Program-made: the position numbers and the translations under genes
In this document: in pieces, positions 1 through 14,006 of the stretch
How the letters are laid out: every line of letters begins with the position of its first letter
Numbering within the stretch: position 1 is the first letter of the stretch
Origin: Eutreptiella sp. 'Long Island Sound 2002'
Lineage: Eukaryota > Euglenozoa > Euglenophyceae > Eutreptiales > Eutreptiaceae
Reading direction: 5' to 3'
Length of the DNA stretch: 64,000 bases
Assembly: GCA_964036045.1 (NCBI GenBank)
Contig: OZ038381.1
Span: 112,890,922 to 112,954,921 of the forward strand
The notes under the pieces: model-generated
Database searches by the model: none
What the model saw: only the letters and a program-made list of their open reading frames with translations
Told to the model about the DNA's origin: nothing

Positions 1-3000
1 AATAATTCACGGAGGGGGGTAAACAATTCACGGAGGGGTAAAAAAATTCACGGAGGGGGGTAAATAATTCACGGAGGAGTAACATAATTCACGGAGGGGG
101 GTAAATAATTCACGGAGGGGTCAAATATTTCACGGAGGGGGGGAAACAATTCACGGAGGGGTCAAATAATTCACGGAGGGGGGTAAACAATTCACGGAGG
201 GGTAAAATAATTCACGGAGGGGGGTAAATAATTCACGGAGGGGTAAAATAATTCACGGAGGGGGGTAAACAATTCACGGAGGGGTGAAATAATTCACGGA
301 GGGGGGTAAATAATTCACGGAGGGGTAAAATAATTCACGGAGGGGGGTAAACAATTCACGGAGGGGTAAAATAATTCACGGAGGGGGGTAAATAATTCAC
401 ATAGGGGTAAAATGATTCACGGAGGGGGGTAAATAATTCACGGAGGGGTAAAATAATTCACGGAGGGGGGTAAACAATTCACGGAGGGGTAAAATAATTC
501 ACAGAGGGGGGTAAACAATTCACGGAGGGGGGTAAAACAACTTACGGAGGGGGGTAAACAATTCACGGAGGGGTAAAATAATTCATGGAGGGGGGTAAAT
601 AATTCACGGAGGGGTAAAATAATTCACGGAGGGGGGTAAATAATTCACGGAGGGGTAAAATAATTCACGGAGGGGGGTAAATAATTCACGGAGGGGTAAA
701 ATAATTCACGGAGGGGGGTAAATAATTCACGGAGGGGTAAAATGATTCACGGAGGGGGGTAAACAATTCACGGAGGGGTAAAATATTTCACGGAGGGGGG
801 TAAACAATTCACGGAGGGGTAAAATAATTCACGGAGGGGGGTAAATAATTCACGGAGGGGTAAAATAATTCACGGAGGGGGGTAAATAATTCACGGAGGG
901 GTAAAATAATTCACGGAGGGGGGTAAATAATTCACGGAGGGGTAACATAATTCACGGAGGGGGGTAAACAATTCACGGAGGGGTAAAATATTTCACGGAG
1001 GGGGGTAAACAATTCACGGAGGGGTAAAATAATTCACGGAGGGGGGTAAACGATTCACGGAGGGGTCAAATAATTCACGGAGGGGGGTAAACAAATCACG
1101 GAGGGGTAAAATAATTCACGGAGGGGGGTAAATAATTCACGGAGGGGTAACATAATTCACGGAGGGGGGTAAATAATTCACGGAGGGGTCAAATATTTCA
1201 CGGAGGGGGGGAAACAATTCACGGAGGGGTCAAATAATTCACGGAGGGGGGTAAACAATTCACGGAGGGGTAAAATAATTCACGGAGGGGGGTAAATAAT
1301 TCACGGAGGGGTAAAATAATTCACGGAGGGGGGTAAACAATTCACGGAGGGGTGAAATAATTCACGGAGGGGGGTAAATAATTCACGGAGGGGTAAAATA
1401 ATTCACGGAGGGGGGTAAACAATTCACGGAGGGGTAAAATAATTCACGGAGGGGGGTAAATAATTCACGGAGGGGTAAAATGATTCACGGAGGGGGGTAA
1501 ATAATTCACGGAGGGGTAAAATAATTCACGGAGGGGGGTAAACAATTCACGGAGGGGTAAAATAATTCACGGAGGGGGGTAAATAATTCACGGAGGGGTA
1601 AAATAATTCACGGAGGGGGGTAAACAATTCACGGAGGGGTAAAATAATTCACGGGGGGGGGTAAACGATTCACGGAGGGGTCAAATAATTCACGGAGGGG
1701 GGTAAACAATTCACGGAGGGGTAAAATAATTCACGGAGGGGGGTAAATAATTCACGGAGGGGTAACATAATTCACGGAGGGGGGTAAATAATTCACGGAG
1801 GGGTCAAATATTTCACGGAGGGGGGGAAACAATTCACGGAGGGGTCAAATAATTCACGGAGCGGGGTAAATAATTCACGGAGGGGTAAAATAATTCACGG
1901 AGGGGGGTAAATAATTCACGGAGGGGTAAAATAATTCACGGAGGGGGGTAAACAATTCACGGAGGGGTGAAATAATTCACGGAGGGGGGTAAATAATTCA
2001 CGGAGGGGTAAAATAATTCACGGAGGGGGGTAAACAATTCACGGAGGGGTAAAATAATTCACGGAGGGGGGTAAACAATTCACGGAGGCGTAAAATAATT
2101 CACGGAGGGGGGTAAATAATTCACGGAGGGGTAAAATAATTCACGGAGGGGGGTAAACAATTCACGGAGGGGTAAAATAATTCACGGAGGGGGATAAACA
2201 ATTCACGGAGGGGTAAAATATTTCACGGAGGGGGGTAAATAATTCACGGAGGGGTAAAATAATTCACGGAGGGGGGTAAATAATTCACGGAGGGGTAAAA
2301 TAATTCACGGAGGGGGGTAAACAATTCACGGAGGGGTAAAATAATTCACGGAGGGGGGTAAACAATTCACGGAGGGGTCAAATAATTCACGGAGGGGGGT
2401 AAACAATTCACGGAGGGGTAAAATAATTCACGGAGGGGGGTAAATAATTCACGGAGGGGGGTAAACAATTCACGGAGGGGTAAAATAATTCACGGAGGGG
2501 GGTAAATAATTCACGGAGGGGTAAAATAATTCACGGAGGGGGGTAAACAATTCACGGAGGGGTAAAATGATTCACGGAGGGGGGTAAACAATTCACGGAG
2601 GGGTCAAATAATTCACGGAGGGGGGTAAACAATTCACGGAGGGGTAAAATAATTCACGGAGGGGGGTAAATAATTCACGGAGGGGTAACATAATTCACGG
2701 AGGGGGGTAAATAATTCACGGAGGGGTCAAATATTTCACGGAGGGGGGTAAACAATTCACGGATGGGTAAAATAATTCACGGAGGGGGGTAAACAATTCA
2801 CGGAGGGGTGAAATAATTCACGGAGGGGGGTAAATAATTCACGGAGGGGTAAAAGTATTCACGGAGGGGGGTAAACAATTCACGGAGGGGTAAAATAATT
2901 CACGGAGGGGGGTAAACAATTCACGGAGGCGTAAAATAATTCACGGAGGGGGGTAAATAATTCACGGAGGGGTCAAATAATTCAGGGAGGGGGGTAAATA

Positions 3001-6000
3001 ATTCACGGAGGGGTAAAATAATTCACGGAGGGGGGTAAACAATTCACGGAGGGGTAAAATAATTCACGGAGGGGGGTAAATAATTCACGGAGGGGTAAAA
3101 TAATTCACGGAGGGGGGTAAATAATTCACGGAGGGGTAAAATGATTCACGGAGGGGGGCAAACAATTCACGGAGGGGTAAAATAATTCACGGAGGGGGGT
3201 AAATAATTCACGGAGGGGTAAAATAATTCACGGAGGGGGGTAAACAATTCACGGAGGGGTAAAATAATTCACGGAGGGGGGTAAATAATTCACGGAGGGG
3301 TAAAACAATTCACGGAGGGGGGTAAACAATTCACGGAGGGGTCAAATAATTCACGGAGGGGGATAAACAATTCACGGAGGGGTAAAATAATTCACGGAGG
3401 GGGGTAAATAATTCACGGAGGGGTCAAATAATTCACGGAGGGGGGTAAACAATTCACGGAGGGGGGTAAATAATTCACGGAGGGGTAAAATGATTCACGG
3501 AGGGGGGCAAACAATTCACGGAGGGGTAAAATAATTCACGGAGGGGGGTAAATAATTCACGGAGGGGTAAAATAATTCACGGAGGGGGGTAAACAATTCA
3601 CGGAGGGGTAAAATAATTCACGGAGGGGGGTAAATAATTCACGGAGGGGTAAAACAATTCACGGAGGGGGGTAAACAATTCACGGAGGGGTGAAATAATT
3701 CACGGAGGGGGGTAAATAATTCACGGAGGGGTAAAATAATTCACGGAGGGGGGTAAATAATTCACGGAGGGGTCAAATAATTCACGGAGGGGGGTAAACA
3801 ATTCACGGAGGGGTCAAATAATTCACAGAGGGGGGTAAACAATTCACGGAGGGGTAAAATAATTCACGGAGGGGGGTAAATAATTCACGGAGGGGTAAAA
3901 TAATTCACGGAGGGGGGTAAACAATTCACGGAGGGGTGAAATAATTCACGGAGGGGGGTAAATACCTCACGGAGGGGTAAAATAATTCACGGAGGGGGGT
4001 AAATAATTCACGGAGGGGTAAAATAATTCACGGAGGGGGGTAAATAATTCACGCAGGGGTGAAATAATTCACGGAGGGGGGTAAATAATTCACGGAGGTG
4101 TGAAATAATTCACGGAGGGGGGTAAATAATTCACAGAGGGGTAAAATAATTCACGGAGGGGGGTAAATAATTCACGGAGGGGTCAAATAATTCACGGAGG
4201 GGGGTAAACAATTCACGGAGGGGTAAAATAATTCACGGAGGGGGGTAAATAATTCACGGAGGGGTGAAATAATTCACGGAGGGGGGTAAATAATTCACGG
4301 AGGGGTGAAATAATTCACGGAGGGGGGTAAATAATTCACAGAGGGGTAAAATAATTCACGGAGGGGGGTAAATAATTCACGGAGGGGTCAAATAATTCAC
4401 GGAGGGGGGTAAACAATTCACGGAGGGGTAAAATAATTCACGGAGGGGGGTAAACAATTCACGGAGGGGTGAAATAATTCACGGAGGGGGGTAAATAATT
4501 CACGGAGGGGGGTAAATAATTCACGGAGGGGGGTAAATAATTCACGGAGGGGTCAAATAATTCACGGAGGGGGGTAAACAATTCACGGAGGGGTAAAATA
4601 ATTCACGGAGGGGGGTAAACAATTCACGGAGGGGTGAAATAATTCACGGAGGGGCATAAAAAATTCACGGAGGGGGAAAATAATTCACGGAGGGGGGTAA
4701 ACAATTCACGGAGGGGTAAAATAATTCACGGAGGGGGGTAAACAATTCACGGAGGGATAAAAAAATTTACGGAGGGGGGTAAATAATTCACGGAGGGGTA
4801 AAATAATTCACGGAGGGGGGTAAATAATTCACGGAGGGGTAAAATAATTCACGGAGGGGGGTAAACAATTCACGGAGGGGTAAAGCTTTCACGGAGGGGG
4901 GTAAACAATTCACGGAGGGGTAAAATAATTCACGGAGGGGGGTAAACAATTCACGGAGGGGTAAAATAATTCACGGAGGGGGGTAAACAATTCACGGAGG
5001 GGTAAAATAATTCACGGAGGGGGGTAAAGAATTCACGGAGGGGTAAAATAATTCACGGAGGGGGGTAAATAATTCACGGAGGGGTAAAATAATTCACGGA
5101 GGGGGGTAAACAATTCACGGAGGGGTAAAATAATTCACGGAGGGGGGTAAATAATTCACGGAGGGGTCAAATAATTCACGGAGGGGGGTAAATAATTCAC
5201 GGAGGGGGGTAAATAATTCACGGAGGGGGGTAAACAATTCACGGAGGGGTAAAATAATTCACGGAGGGGGGTAAATAATTCACGGAGGGGTAAAATAATT
5301 CACGGAGGGGGGTAAATAATTCATGGAGGGGTCAAATAATTCACGGAGGGGGGTAAATGATTCACGGAGGGGGGTAAACAATTCACGGAGGGGTAAAATA
5401 ATTGGCGGAGGGGGGTAAATAATTCATGGAGGGGTAACATAATTCACGGAGGGGGGTAAATAATTCACGGAGGGGTCAAATATTTCACGGAGGGGGGTAA
5501 ACAATTCACGGAGGGGTCAAATAATTCACGGAGGGGGGTAAACAATTCACGGAGGGGTAAAAAAATTCACGGAGGGGGGTAAATAATTCACGGAGGGGTA
5601 AAATAATTCACGGAGGGGGGTAAACAATTCACGGAGGGGTGAAATAATTCACGGAGGGGGGTAAATAATTCACGGAGGGGTAAAATAATTCACGGAGGGG
5701 GGTAAACAATTCACGGAGGGGTAAAATAATTCACGGAGGGGGGTAAACAATTCACGGAGGGGTAAAATAATTCACGGAGGGGGGTAAACAATTCACGGAG
5801 GGGTGAAATAATTCACGGAGGGGGGTAAATAATTCACGGAGGGGTAAAATAATTCACGGAGGGGGGTAAACAATTCACGGAGGGGTAAAATAATTCACGG
5901 AGGGGGGTAAACAATTCACGGAGGGTTAAATAATTCACGGAGGGGGGTAAATAATTCACGGAGGGGTAAAATAATTCACGGAGGGGGGTAAACAATTCAC

Positions 6001-9000
6001 GGAGGGGTAAAATAATTCACGGAGGGGGGTAAATAATTCACGGAGGGGTCAAATAATTCACGGAGGGGGGTAAATAATTCAGGGAGGGGTAAAATAATTC
6101 ACGGAGGGGGGTAAACAATTCACGGAGGGGTAAAATAATTCACGGAGGGAGGTAAATAATTCACGGAGGGGTAAAAAAATTCACGGAGGGGGGTAAACAA
6201 TTCACGGAGGGGTAAAATAATTCACGGAGGGGGGTAAATAATTCACGGAGGGGTCAAATAATTCACGGGGGGGGTAAACAATTCACGGAGGGGTCAAATA
6301 ATTCACGGAGGGGGGTAAACAATTCACGGAGGGGTTAAATAATTCACGGAGGGGGGTAAATAATTCACGGAGGGGTAAAATAATTCACGGAGGGGGGTAA
6401 ATAATTCACGGAGGGGGGTAAATAATTCACGGAGGGGGGTAAACAATTCACGGAGGGGTGAAATAATTCACGGAGGGGGGTAAATAAATCACGGAGGGGT
6501 AACATAATTCACGGAGGGGGGTAAACAATTCACGGAGGGGTAAAATAATTCACGGAGGGGGGTAAACAATTCACGGAGGGGTAAAATAATTCACGGAGGG
6601 GGGTAAATAATTCACGGAGGGGTAAAATAATTCACGGAGGGGGGTAAATAATTCACGGAGGGGTAAAATAATTCACGGAGGGGGGTAAACAATTCACGGA
6701 GGGGTAAAATAATTCACGGAGGGGGGTAAATAATTCACGGAGGGGTAAAATAATTCACGGAGGGGGGTAAATAATTCATGGAGGGGTCAAATAATTCACG
6801 GAGGGGTGAAATAATTCACGGAGGGGGGTAAACAATTCACGGAGGGGTAAAACAATTCACGGAGGGGGGTAAACAATTCACGGAGGGGTAACATAATTCA
6901 CGGAGGGGGGCAAATAATTCACGGAGGGGTCAAATATTTCACGGAGGGGGGTAAACAATTCACGGAGGGGTCAAATAATTCACGGAGGGGGGTAAACAAT
7001 TCACAGAGGGGTAAAATAATTCACGGAGGGGGGTAAATAATTCACGGCGGGCTAAAATAATTCACGGAGGGGGGTAAACAATTCACGGAGGGCTGAAATA
7101 ATTCACGGAGGGGGGTAAATAATTCACGGAGGGGTAACATAATTCACGGAGGGGGGTAAACAATTCACGGAGGGGTAAAATAATTCACGGAGGGGGGTAA
7201 ACAATTCACGGAGCGGTAAAATAATTCACGGAGGGGGGTAAACAATTCACGGAGGGGTAAAATAATTCACGTTGGGGGGTAAACAATTCACGGAGGGGTA
7301 AAACAATTCACGGAGGGGGGTAAATAATTCACGCAGGGGTAAAATAATTCACGGAGGGGGGTAAACAATTCACGGAGGGGTAAAATAATTCACGGAGGGG
7401 GGTAAATAATTCACGGAGGGGTCAAATAATTCACGGAGGGGGGTAAATAATTCACGGAGGGGTAAAATAATTCACGGAGGGGGGTAAACAATTCACGGAG
7501 GGGTAAAATAATTCACGGAGGGGGGTAAATAATTCACGGAGGGGTAAAATAATTCACGGAGGGGGGTAAACGATTCACGGAGGGGTAAAATAATTCACGG
7601 AGGGGGGTAAATAATTCACGGAGGGGTCAAATAATTCACGGGGGGGGGGTAAACAATTCACGGAGGGGTCAAATAATTCACGGAGGGGGGTAAACAATTC
7701 ACGGAGGGGTTAAATAATTCACGGAGGGGGGTAAATAATTCACGGAAGGGTACAATAATTCACGGAGGGGGGTAAACAATTCACGGAGGGGTAAAATAAT
7801 TCACGGAGGGGGGTAAACAATTCACGGAGGGGTGAAATAATTCACGGAGGGGGGTAAATAAATCACGGAGGGGTAACATAATTCGCGGAGGGGGGTAAAC
7901 AATTCACGGAGGGGTAAAATAATTCACGGAGGGGGGTAAACAATTCACGGATGGGTAAAATAATTCACAGAGGGGGGTAAACAATTCACGGAGGGGTGAA
8001 ATAATTCACGGAGGGGGGTAAATAATTCACGGAGGGGTGAAAAATTCACGGAGGGGGGTAAATAATTCACGGAGGGGTAAAATAATTCACGGAGGGGGGT
8101 AAATAATTCACGGAGGGGTCAAATAATTCACGGAGGGGGGTAAATAATTCACGGAGGGGTCAAATAATTCACGGAGGGGGGTAAACAATTCACGGAGGGG
8201 TAAAATAATTCACGGAGGGGGGTAAACAATTCACGGAGGGGTAAAATAATTCACGGAGGGGGGTAAACAATTCAGAAAGGGGTAAAATCATTCACGGAGG
8301 GGGGTAAATAATTCACGGAGGGGTCAAATAATTCACGAAGGGGGGTAAATAATTCACGCAGGGGTAAAATAATTCACGGAGGGGGGTAAACAATTCACGG
8401 AGGGGTGAAATAATTCACGGAGGGGGGTAAATAATTCACGGAGGGGTCAAATAATTCACGGAGGGGGGTAAATAATTCACGGAGGGGTCAAATAATTCAC
8501 GGAGGGGGGTAAACAATTCACGGAGGGGTCAAATAATTCACGGAGGGGGGTAAACAATTCACGGAGGGGTAAAATAATTCACGGAGGGGGGTAAACAATT
8601 CACGGAGGGGTCAAATAATTCACGGAGGGGGGTAAATAATTCACGGAGGGGTCAAATAATTCACGGAGGGGGGTAAACAATTCACGGAGGGGTAAAATAA
8701 TTCACGGAGGGGGGTAAACAATTCACGGAGGGGTCAAATAATTCACGGAGGGGGGTAAATAATTCGGGAAGGGTTAAAATAATTCACGGAGGGGGGTAAA
8801 TAATTCACGGAGGGGTAAAATAATTCACGGAGGGGGGTAAACAATTCACGGAGGGGTGAAATAATTCACGGAGGGGGGTAAATAATTCACGGAGGGGTCA
8901 AATAATTCACGGAGGGGGGTAAATAATTCACGGAGGGGTAAAAGAATTCACGGAGGGGGGTAAACAATTCACGGAGGGGTGAAATAATTCACGGAGGGGG

Positions 9001-11278
9001 GTAAATAATTCACGGAGGGGTAAAATAATTCACGGAGGGGGGTAAGAAAATTCCCGCAGGGGTAAAATAATTCACGGAGGGGGGTAAATAATTCACGGAG
9101 GGGTAAAATAATTCACGGAGGGGGGTAAATAATTCACGGAGGGGTCAAATAAATCACTGAGGGGGGTAAACAATTCACGGAGGGGTAAAATAATTCACGG
9201 AGGGGGGTAAACAATTCACGGAGGGGTAAAAAAATTCACGGAGGGGGGTAAACAATTCACGGAGGGGTAAAATAATTCACGGAGGGGGGTAAATAATTCA
9301 CGGAGGGGTCAAATAATTCACGGAGGGGGGTAAACAATTCACGGAGGGGTAAAATAATTCACGGAGGGGGGTAAACAATTCACGGAGGGGTCAAATAATT
9401 CACGGAGGGGGGTAAACAATTCACGGAGGGGTAAAATAATTCACGGAGGGGGGTAAACAATTCACGGAGGGGTAAAATAATTCACGGAGGGGGGTAAACA
9501 ATTCACGGAGGGGTAAAATAATTCACGGAGGGGGGTAAATAATTCACGGAGGGGTAAAATAATTCACGGAGGGGGGTAAATAATTCACGGAGGGGTCAAA
9601 TAATTCACGGAGGGGGGTAAATAATTCACGGAGGGGTCAAATAATTCACGGAGGGGGGTAAAAAATTCACGGAGGGGTAAAATAATTCACGGAGGGGGGT
9701 AAACATTTCACGGAGGGGTAAAATAATTCACGGAGGGGGGTACACAATTCACAAAGGGGTAAAATCATTCACGGAGGGGGGTAAATAATTCACGGAGGGG
9801 TCAAATAATTCACGGAGGGGGGTAAATAATTCACGGAGGGGTAAAATAATTCACGGAGGGGGGTAAACAATTCACGGAGGGGTGAAATAATTCACGGAGG
9901 GGGGTAAATAATTCACGGAGGGGTCAAATAATTCACGGAGGGGGGTAAATAATTCACGGAGGGGTCAAATAATTCACGGAGGGGGGTAAACAATTCACCG
10001 AGGGGTCAAATAATTCACGGAGGGGGGTAAACAATTCACGGAGGGGTAAAATAATTCACGGAGGGGGGTAAACAATTCACGGAGGGGTCAAATAATTCAC
10101 GGAGGGGGGTAAATAATTCACGGAGGGGTAACATAATTCACGGAGGGGGGTAAACAATTCACGGAGGGGTAAAATAATTCACGGAGGGGGGTAAACAATT
10201 CACGGAGGGGTCAAATAATTCACGGAGGGGGGTAAACAATTCACGGAGGGGTAAAACAATTCACGGAGGGGGGTAAATAATTCACGGAGGGGTAAAATAA
10301 TTCACGGAGGGGGGTAAATAATTCACGGAGGGGTCAAATAATTCACGGAGGGGGGTAAATAATTCACGGAGGGGTCAAATAATTCACGGAGGGGGGTAAA
10401 AAATTCACGGAGGGGTCAAATAATTCACGGAGGGGGGTAAACAATTCACGGAGGGGTGAAATAATTCACGGAGGGGGGTACACAATTCACAAAGGGGTAA
10501 AATCATTCACGGAGGGGGGTAAATAATTCACGGAGGGGTCAAATAATTCACGGAGGGGGGTAAATAATTCACGGAGGGGTAAAATAATTCACGGAGGGGG
10601 GTAAACAATTCACGGAGGGGTGAAATAATTCACGGAGGGGGGTAAATAATTCACGGAGGGGTCAAATAATTCACGGAGGGGGGTAAATAATTCACGGAGG
10701 GGTAAAATAATTCACGGAGGGGGTCAAACAATTCACGGAGGGGTGAAATAATTCACGGAGGGGGGTAAATAATTCACGGAGGGGTAAAATAATTCACGGA
10801 GGGGGGTAAATAATTCACGGAGGGGTAAAATAATTCACGGAGGGGGGTAAATAATTCACGGAGGGGTAAAATAATTCACGGAGGGGGGTAAACAATTCAC
10901 GGAGGGGTAAAACAATTCACGGAGGGGGGTAAATAATTCACGGAGGGGTAAAATAATTCACGGAGGGGGGTAAATAATTCACGGAGGGGTCAAATAATTC
11001 ACGGAGGGGGGTAAACAATTCACGGAGGGGTAAAATAATTCACGGAGGGGGGTAAACAATTCACGGAGGGGTAAAAAAATTCACGGAGGGGGGTAAACAA
11101 TTCACGGAGGGGTAAAATAATTCACGGAGGGGGGTAAACAATTCACGGAGGGGTGAAATAATTCACGGAGGGGGGTAAATAATTCACGGAGGGGTCAAAT
11201 AATTCACGGAGGGGGGTAAACAATTCACGGAGGGGTCAAATAATTCACGGAGGGGGGTAAACAATTCACAGAGGGGTC
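1..11278. repeat. G-rich 41-bp dimeric satellite array
   Basis: About 11.3 kb of head-to-tail units built on the core AATTCACGGAGGGG. Two unit types mostly alternate: a 21-bp form with six G followed by TAAAY, and a 20-bp form with four G followed by TAAAATA, TCAAATA or TGAAATA, giving a 41-bp dimer. The phase slips in places, as two six-G units in a row near 520-550 and 4500-4540. TAA occurs throughout, so no reading frame stays open. The array begins at the first base of the window and so probably continues outside it. Variant units recur at multiples of the dimer, which points to local higher-order duplication. No genes lie inside. Confidence 0.98.
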
Positions 11279-11448
11279 CACCGGAACTAACTAAGGAACG
11301 GAGTAACATACCTCCTATTTTTTTTTGGCGGGGTTCGGACCTTGGTAAGCTGGCAAGTGGGAAAGCACTCTACTATAAAAGAAAACCTGAAAAAGAAAAA
11401 CAGGCATACCCTCCCTAACCTCACCACACAAGAAGGGAAATGACAGGG

Positions 11449-11500
11449 TGGGAGGGAGGGAGGGAGGGGAGGGAGGGAGGGAGGGAGGGAGGGAGGGAGG
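11449..11500. repeat. (GGGA)n microsatellite
   Basis: Tandem GGGA tetramers with one shortened unit, purine-only on the plus strand. Confidence 0.95.
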
Positions 11501-11520
11501 CTCTCTTGGGCGGCCGTAGG

Positions 11521-11638
11521 GGCTGTGTTGTGCTGTGTTGTGCTGTAATATGCTGTGCTATGCTGTATGTTGTGCTGTGCTGTGGTGTGCTGTGATGTGC
11601 TGTGATGTGCTGTGCTGTGCCGTGCTGTGCTGTGCCGT
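11521..11638. repeat. (TGTGC)n imperfect pentanucleotide block
   Basis: About 118 bp of TGTGC/TGTGT/TGATG pentamers. Pentameric repeats also occur at 11822-11850 (GGGGT) and 14622-15102 (ATCAC). Confidence 0.9.
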
Positions 11639-11821
11639 ACTCGAAACCCACTACCCCCCCTCTCCACAGTTCCGGCCCAACCCGATGAACCCCCACCCAC
11701 CCACCCCACCAGCGGAACCGACCCGATTAGCTCAGGTGAGGTTGCTTGGGTCAGACATCAGGATTCTGTTCCCACTTGTCTTCAGTCACATATGAGCCCC
11801 TCGATCGGTTTGAGTCAGAGA

Positions 11822-11867
11822 GATGGGGTGGGGTGGGGTGGGGTGGGGGTCGGGGGGGGGGGGGGCG
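11822..11867. repeat. (GGGGT)n followed by poly-G
   Basis: Four to five GGGGT units run into a homopolymer of about 14 G, a strong G-quadruplex candidate. Confidence 0.9.
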
Positions 11868-12580
11868 TACCATCATTGAAGGGGTTGCAAGCACTGGTTG
11901 GGTTTCAGACGCTAGGGTCGAGACCACAACCCACTTCTACACCTCAAGGGTGTGGTGACAATGGACAAGTTTGATATTGGGGGGAGTGTAGTGCAGTGTG
12001 GTGCGGTACAGTGCAGGGGCTATTCCTAACTAAAGCACCAGGGCAAATCACAGAAAATTGTATTGTCTGCAACATCCCTAACCTGTTAAAGTCCTTAAAA
12101 ATGTGTGGAAGCCGAAGCCAGGAGGGGTTGGTCCATGTGGACCGCCCAGGCGGGGAGGGTGGAGAGGAACTTACAGGTTTTTATTTTTACATCCCACCCT
12201 GCTCTCTCTGACCCCTTGGGTGCCCGGGCGTCCTCTCCCCCCCCCCCCTGTAGGGCAGTGAAGGCAAGCCTGCCTGCCCAGGCACCCCGCCATCAGACAG
12301 CACCGTTTAACAGGCAAGAAAGTGTTCTCCAAAAATGAAAAAAAATTTTCCGAAAGCGGTGCTGTCAGTGGCCCCCTTGTGTTTAACTGACTTTTGTTTG
12401 TGCTGGTTGTTTAACAGAGGGTCGGGGAAGGGGTCGAGAGCTGAGGGAAGGGGTTTAAGGGGTATAGCTGCCCAGCCGATGAGTCCCCCCTTGCAGGGGG
12501 ACCCAGAGCAAACATACAGACACCCACGCATGCCCACACATACACACATACACACGCATTAAAAACAACATCATGCACAC

Positions 12581-12695
12581 AATTCACGGAGGGGTGAAAT
12601 AATTCACGCAAGGGGGTAAATAACTTACAGAGGGGTCAAATAATTCACGGAGGGGTCAAAAAATTCACGGAGGGGTCAAATAATTCACGGAGGGG
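12581..12695. repeat. Remnant of the G-rich satellite
   Basis: Five to six degenerate AATTCACGGAGGGG units resume after the insert and then stop at GC-rich DNA. This shows the array once extended across the insertion point. Confidence 0.95.
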
Positions 12696-13338
12696 AGACG
12701 CCCACGCGTAGCCCTTGCGGCCGCTGTGGGGGTGTCCCAGTGCCGTGGGTGGCTAGGGGGGGGGGGGGGTCGGTCCTAACCCCTTCCTATCTCTTAGCAG
12801 CAGCAGGCAAGTAAGCAGGCAGTACCGGGGGTCATAACCCCGGGGTAACAGTAGCCGGGACTCAACGTGAGTCCTCTTAACCATCAACAACCCCAAATTC
12901 CGCCGGGGCTTAACTCCCGAACGAAACGGTATTTGGGGCCCCCGTGGGCCTTATAAGCCCGCGGAGTGTGCTGAGGCGTGGCTACCAGCACTTAAAGTCT
13001 CGCCTGCCATACCCATTGCTGGGCTCGCCTCAGCACGGCCGGTCGGGTCCGGCTCTGGGGGGTGCGCACGAAACTAGCCCCGGGAGAAGGGCCTTTTACC
13101 CGGTTAAGCATTAATTACAGCAGTAAGCACTATTTATTACGTTAGATGTTTACTAAGCGCATGCTTTTACCCCGCAGACATGCCCCTTCCAGTGGTGCGC
13201 TCACCTTTGGGGCTGCCGTTGGGGGGTCCGGGGCTTTTACCCGGACCTCCGGCCCTCCCTGGCTGTTGGCCGGAGGCGTACATTATACAATACTGTGGTT
13301 CTTTCGGTAACGTACCTACCTTACTTGATACATACACA
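12696..13338. other. GC-rich spacer without recognised gene
   Basis: About 640 bp of GC-rich DNA with a poly-G run near 12756-12770. Reading frames are short and lack recognisable domains. No RNA gene was recognised. Confidence 0.5.
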
Positions 13339-13838
13339 TTTGGGGCCTGGGGGGGATGGCGCCCCCCCTTGGTTCCAAACAAATTCGTCTCCGGGGGGCC
13401 TCCCCTTGATTCACTATCGTCTCGGGACCGTTCCGAGGTCGCCCTGCATGGCAAAGGCAGGGACGGGGGGGCCACCCCTTATTTCAGAACTGTATCGGTG
13501 CATCAATGTCTTTCCAGCCTGTCTGGGCGGAAGACCAGGGACCGGGGGGCCACCCCTTGTTTCAAAACTGCATCGGCATGTCAAGGTCGTCCCACCCTGC
13601 ATGGGCGGAGGACCCGGGACCGGGGGGCCGCCCCTTATTTCATTCCCGCTCTGGCATCTTAAAATTCCTCCGCCCCTTGTAGGCCGAGGTCCAGGGATCG
13701 GGGGGCCTCCCCTTATTTCAGTACAGCCATTCAGGTACGGGTCTGGGGGGTCTCCCCTTATTTCAAACCACAACTCCAAGTATCGGTTCCTCGCCCCGAC
13801 GGGCAAATGACCAGGGACGGGGGGCCTCCCCTTTTGTC
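13339..13838. repeat. ~78-bp minisatellite
   Basis: Six to seven imperfect copies of a unit centred on GGGACCGGGGGGCC followed by CCCCTTATTTC. The clearest spacing is 77-78 bp (about 13532, 13609, 13687), with shorter units near both ends. Because 78 is a multiple of three, frames stay open on both strands and give repeated 26-residue peptides. I regard those as by-products. Confidence 0.85.
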
Positions 13839-14006
13839 ACAGCACTTCCTGGGGAGCCAGACGTCGAGGCTGCAGGCAGGTGCCATTACCCCGGCGCAGT
13901 GAGCACCGTAGCGGCAGGCGCTGGCCCTTACCTCCGCCCCGGCGCTGACTCCCCTTTATTCCACCGCCTCCGTATTCCGGTCCCGTCGGATAGGACGAGA
14001 TCTCCA

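Larger units (their letters stand above)
11279..12580. other. Insert interrupting the first satellite
   Basis: Non-satellite DNA of about 1.3 kb with satellite on both sides. It is mostly low-complexity: a GGGA run, a TGTGC pentamer block, a GGGGT/poly-G block and a short ACACAT repeat near 12520-12555. The open frames here come from these repeats and resemble no protein I know. I could not recognise terminal repeats or a target-site duplication, so the class of insertion is unknown. Confidence 0.6.

Noticed and set aside
1-11278. CRISPR array
   Set aside because: Units are contiguous and nearly identical with no unique spacers, and the setting is eukaryotic.
11287-12611. Short ORFs on both strands
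   Set aside because: Composition-driven frames over pentamer and tetramer repeats with no protein-like features.
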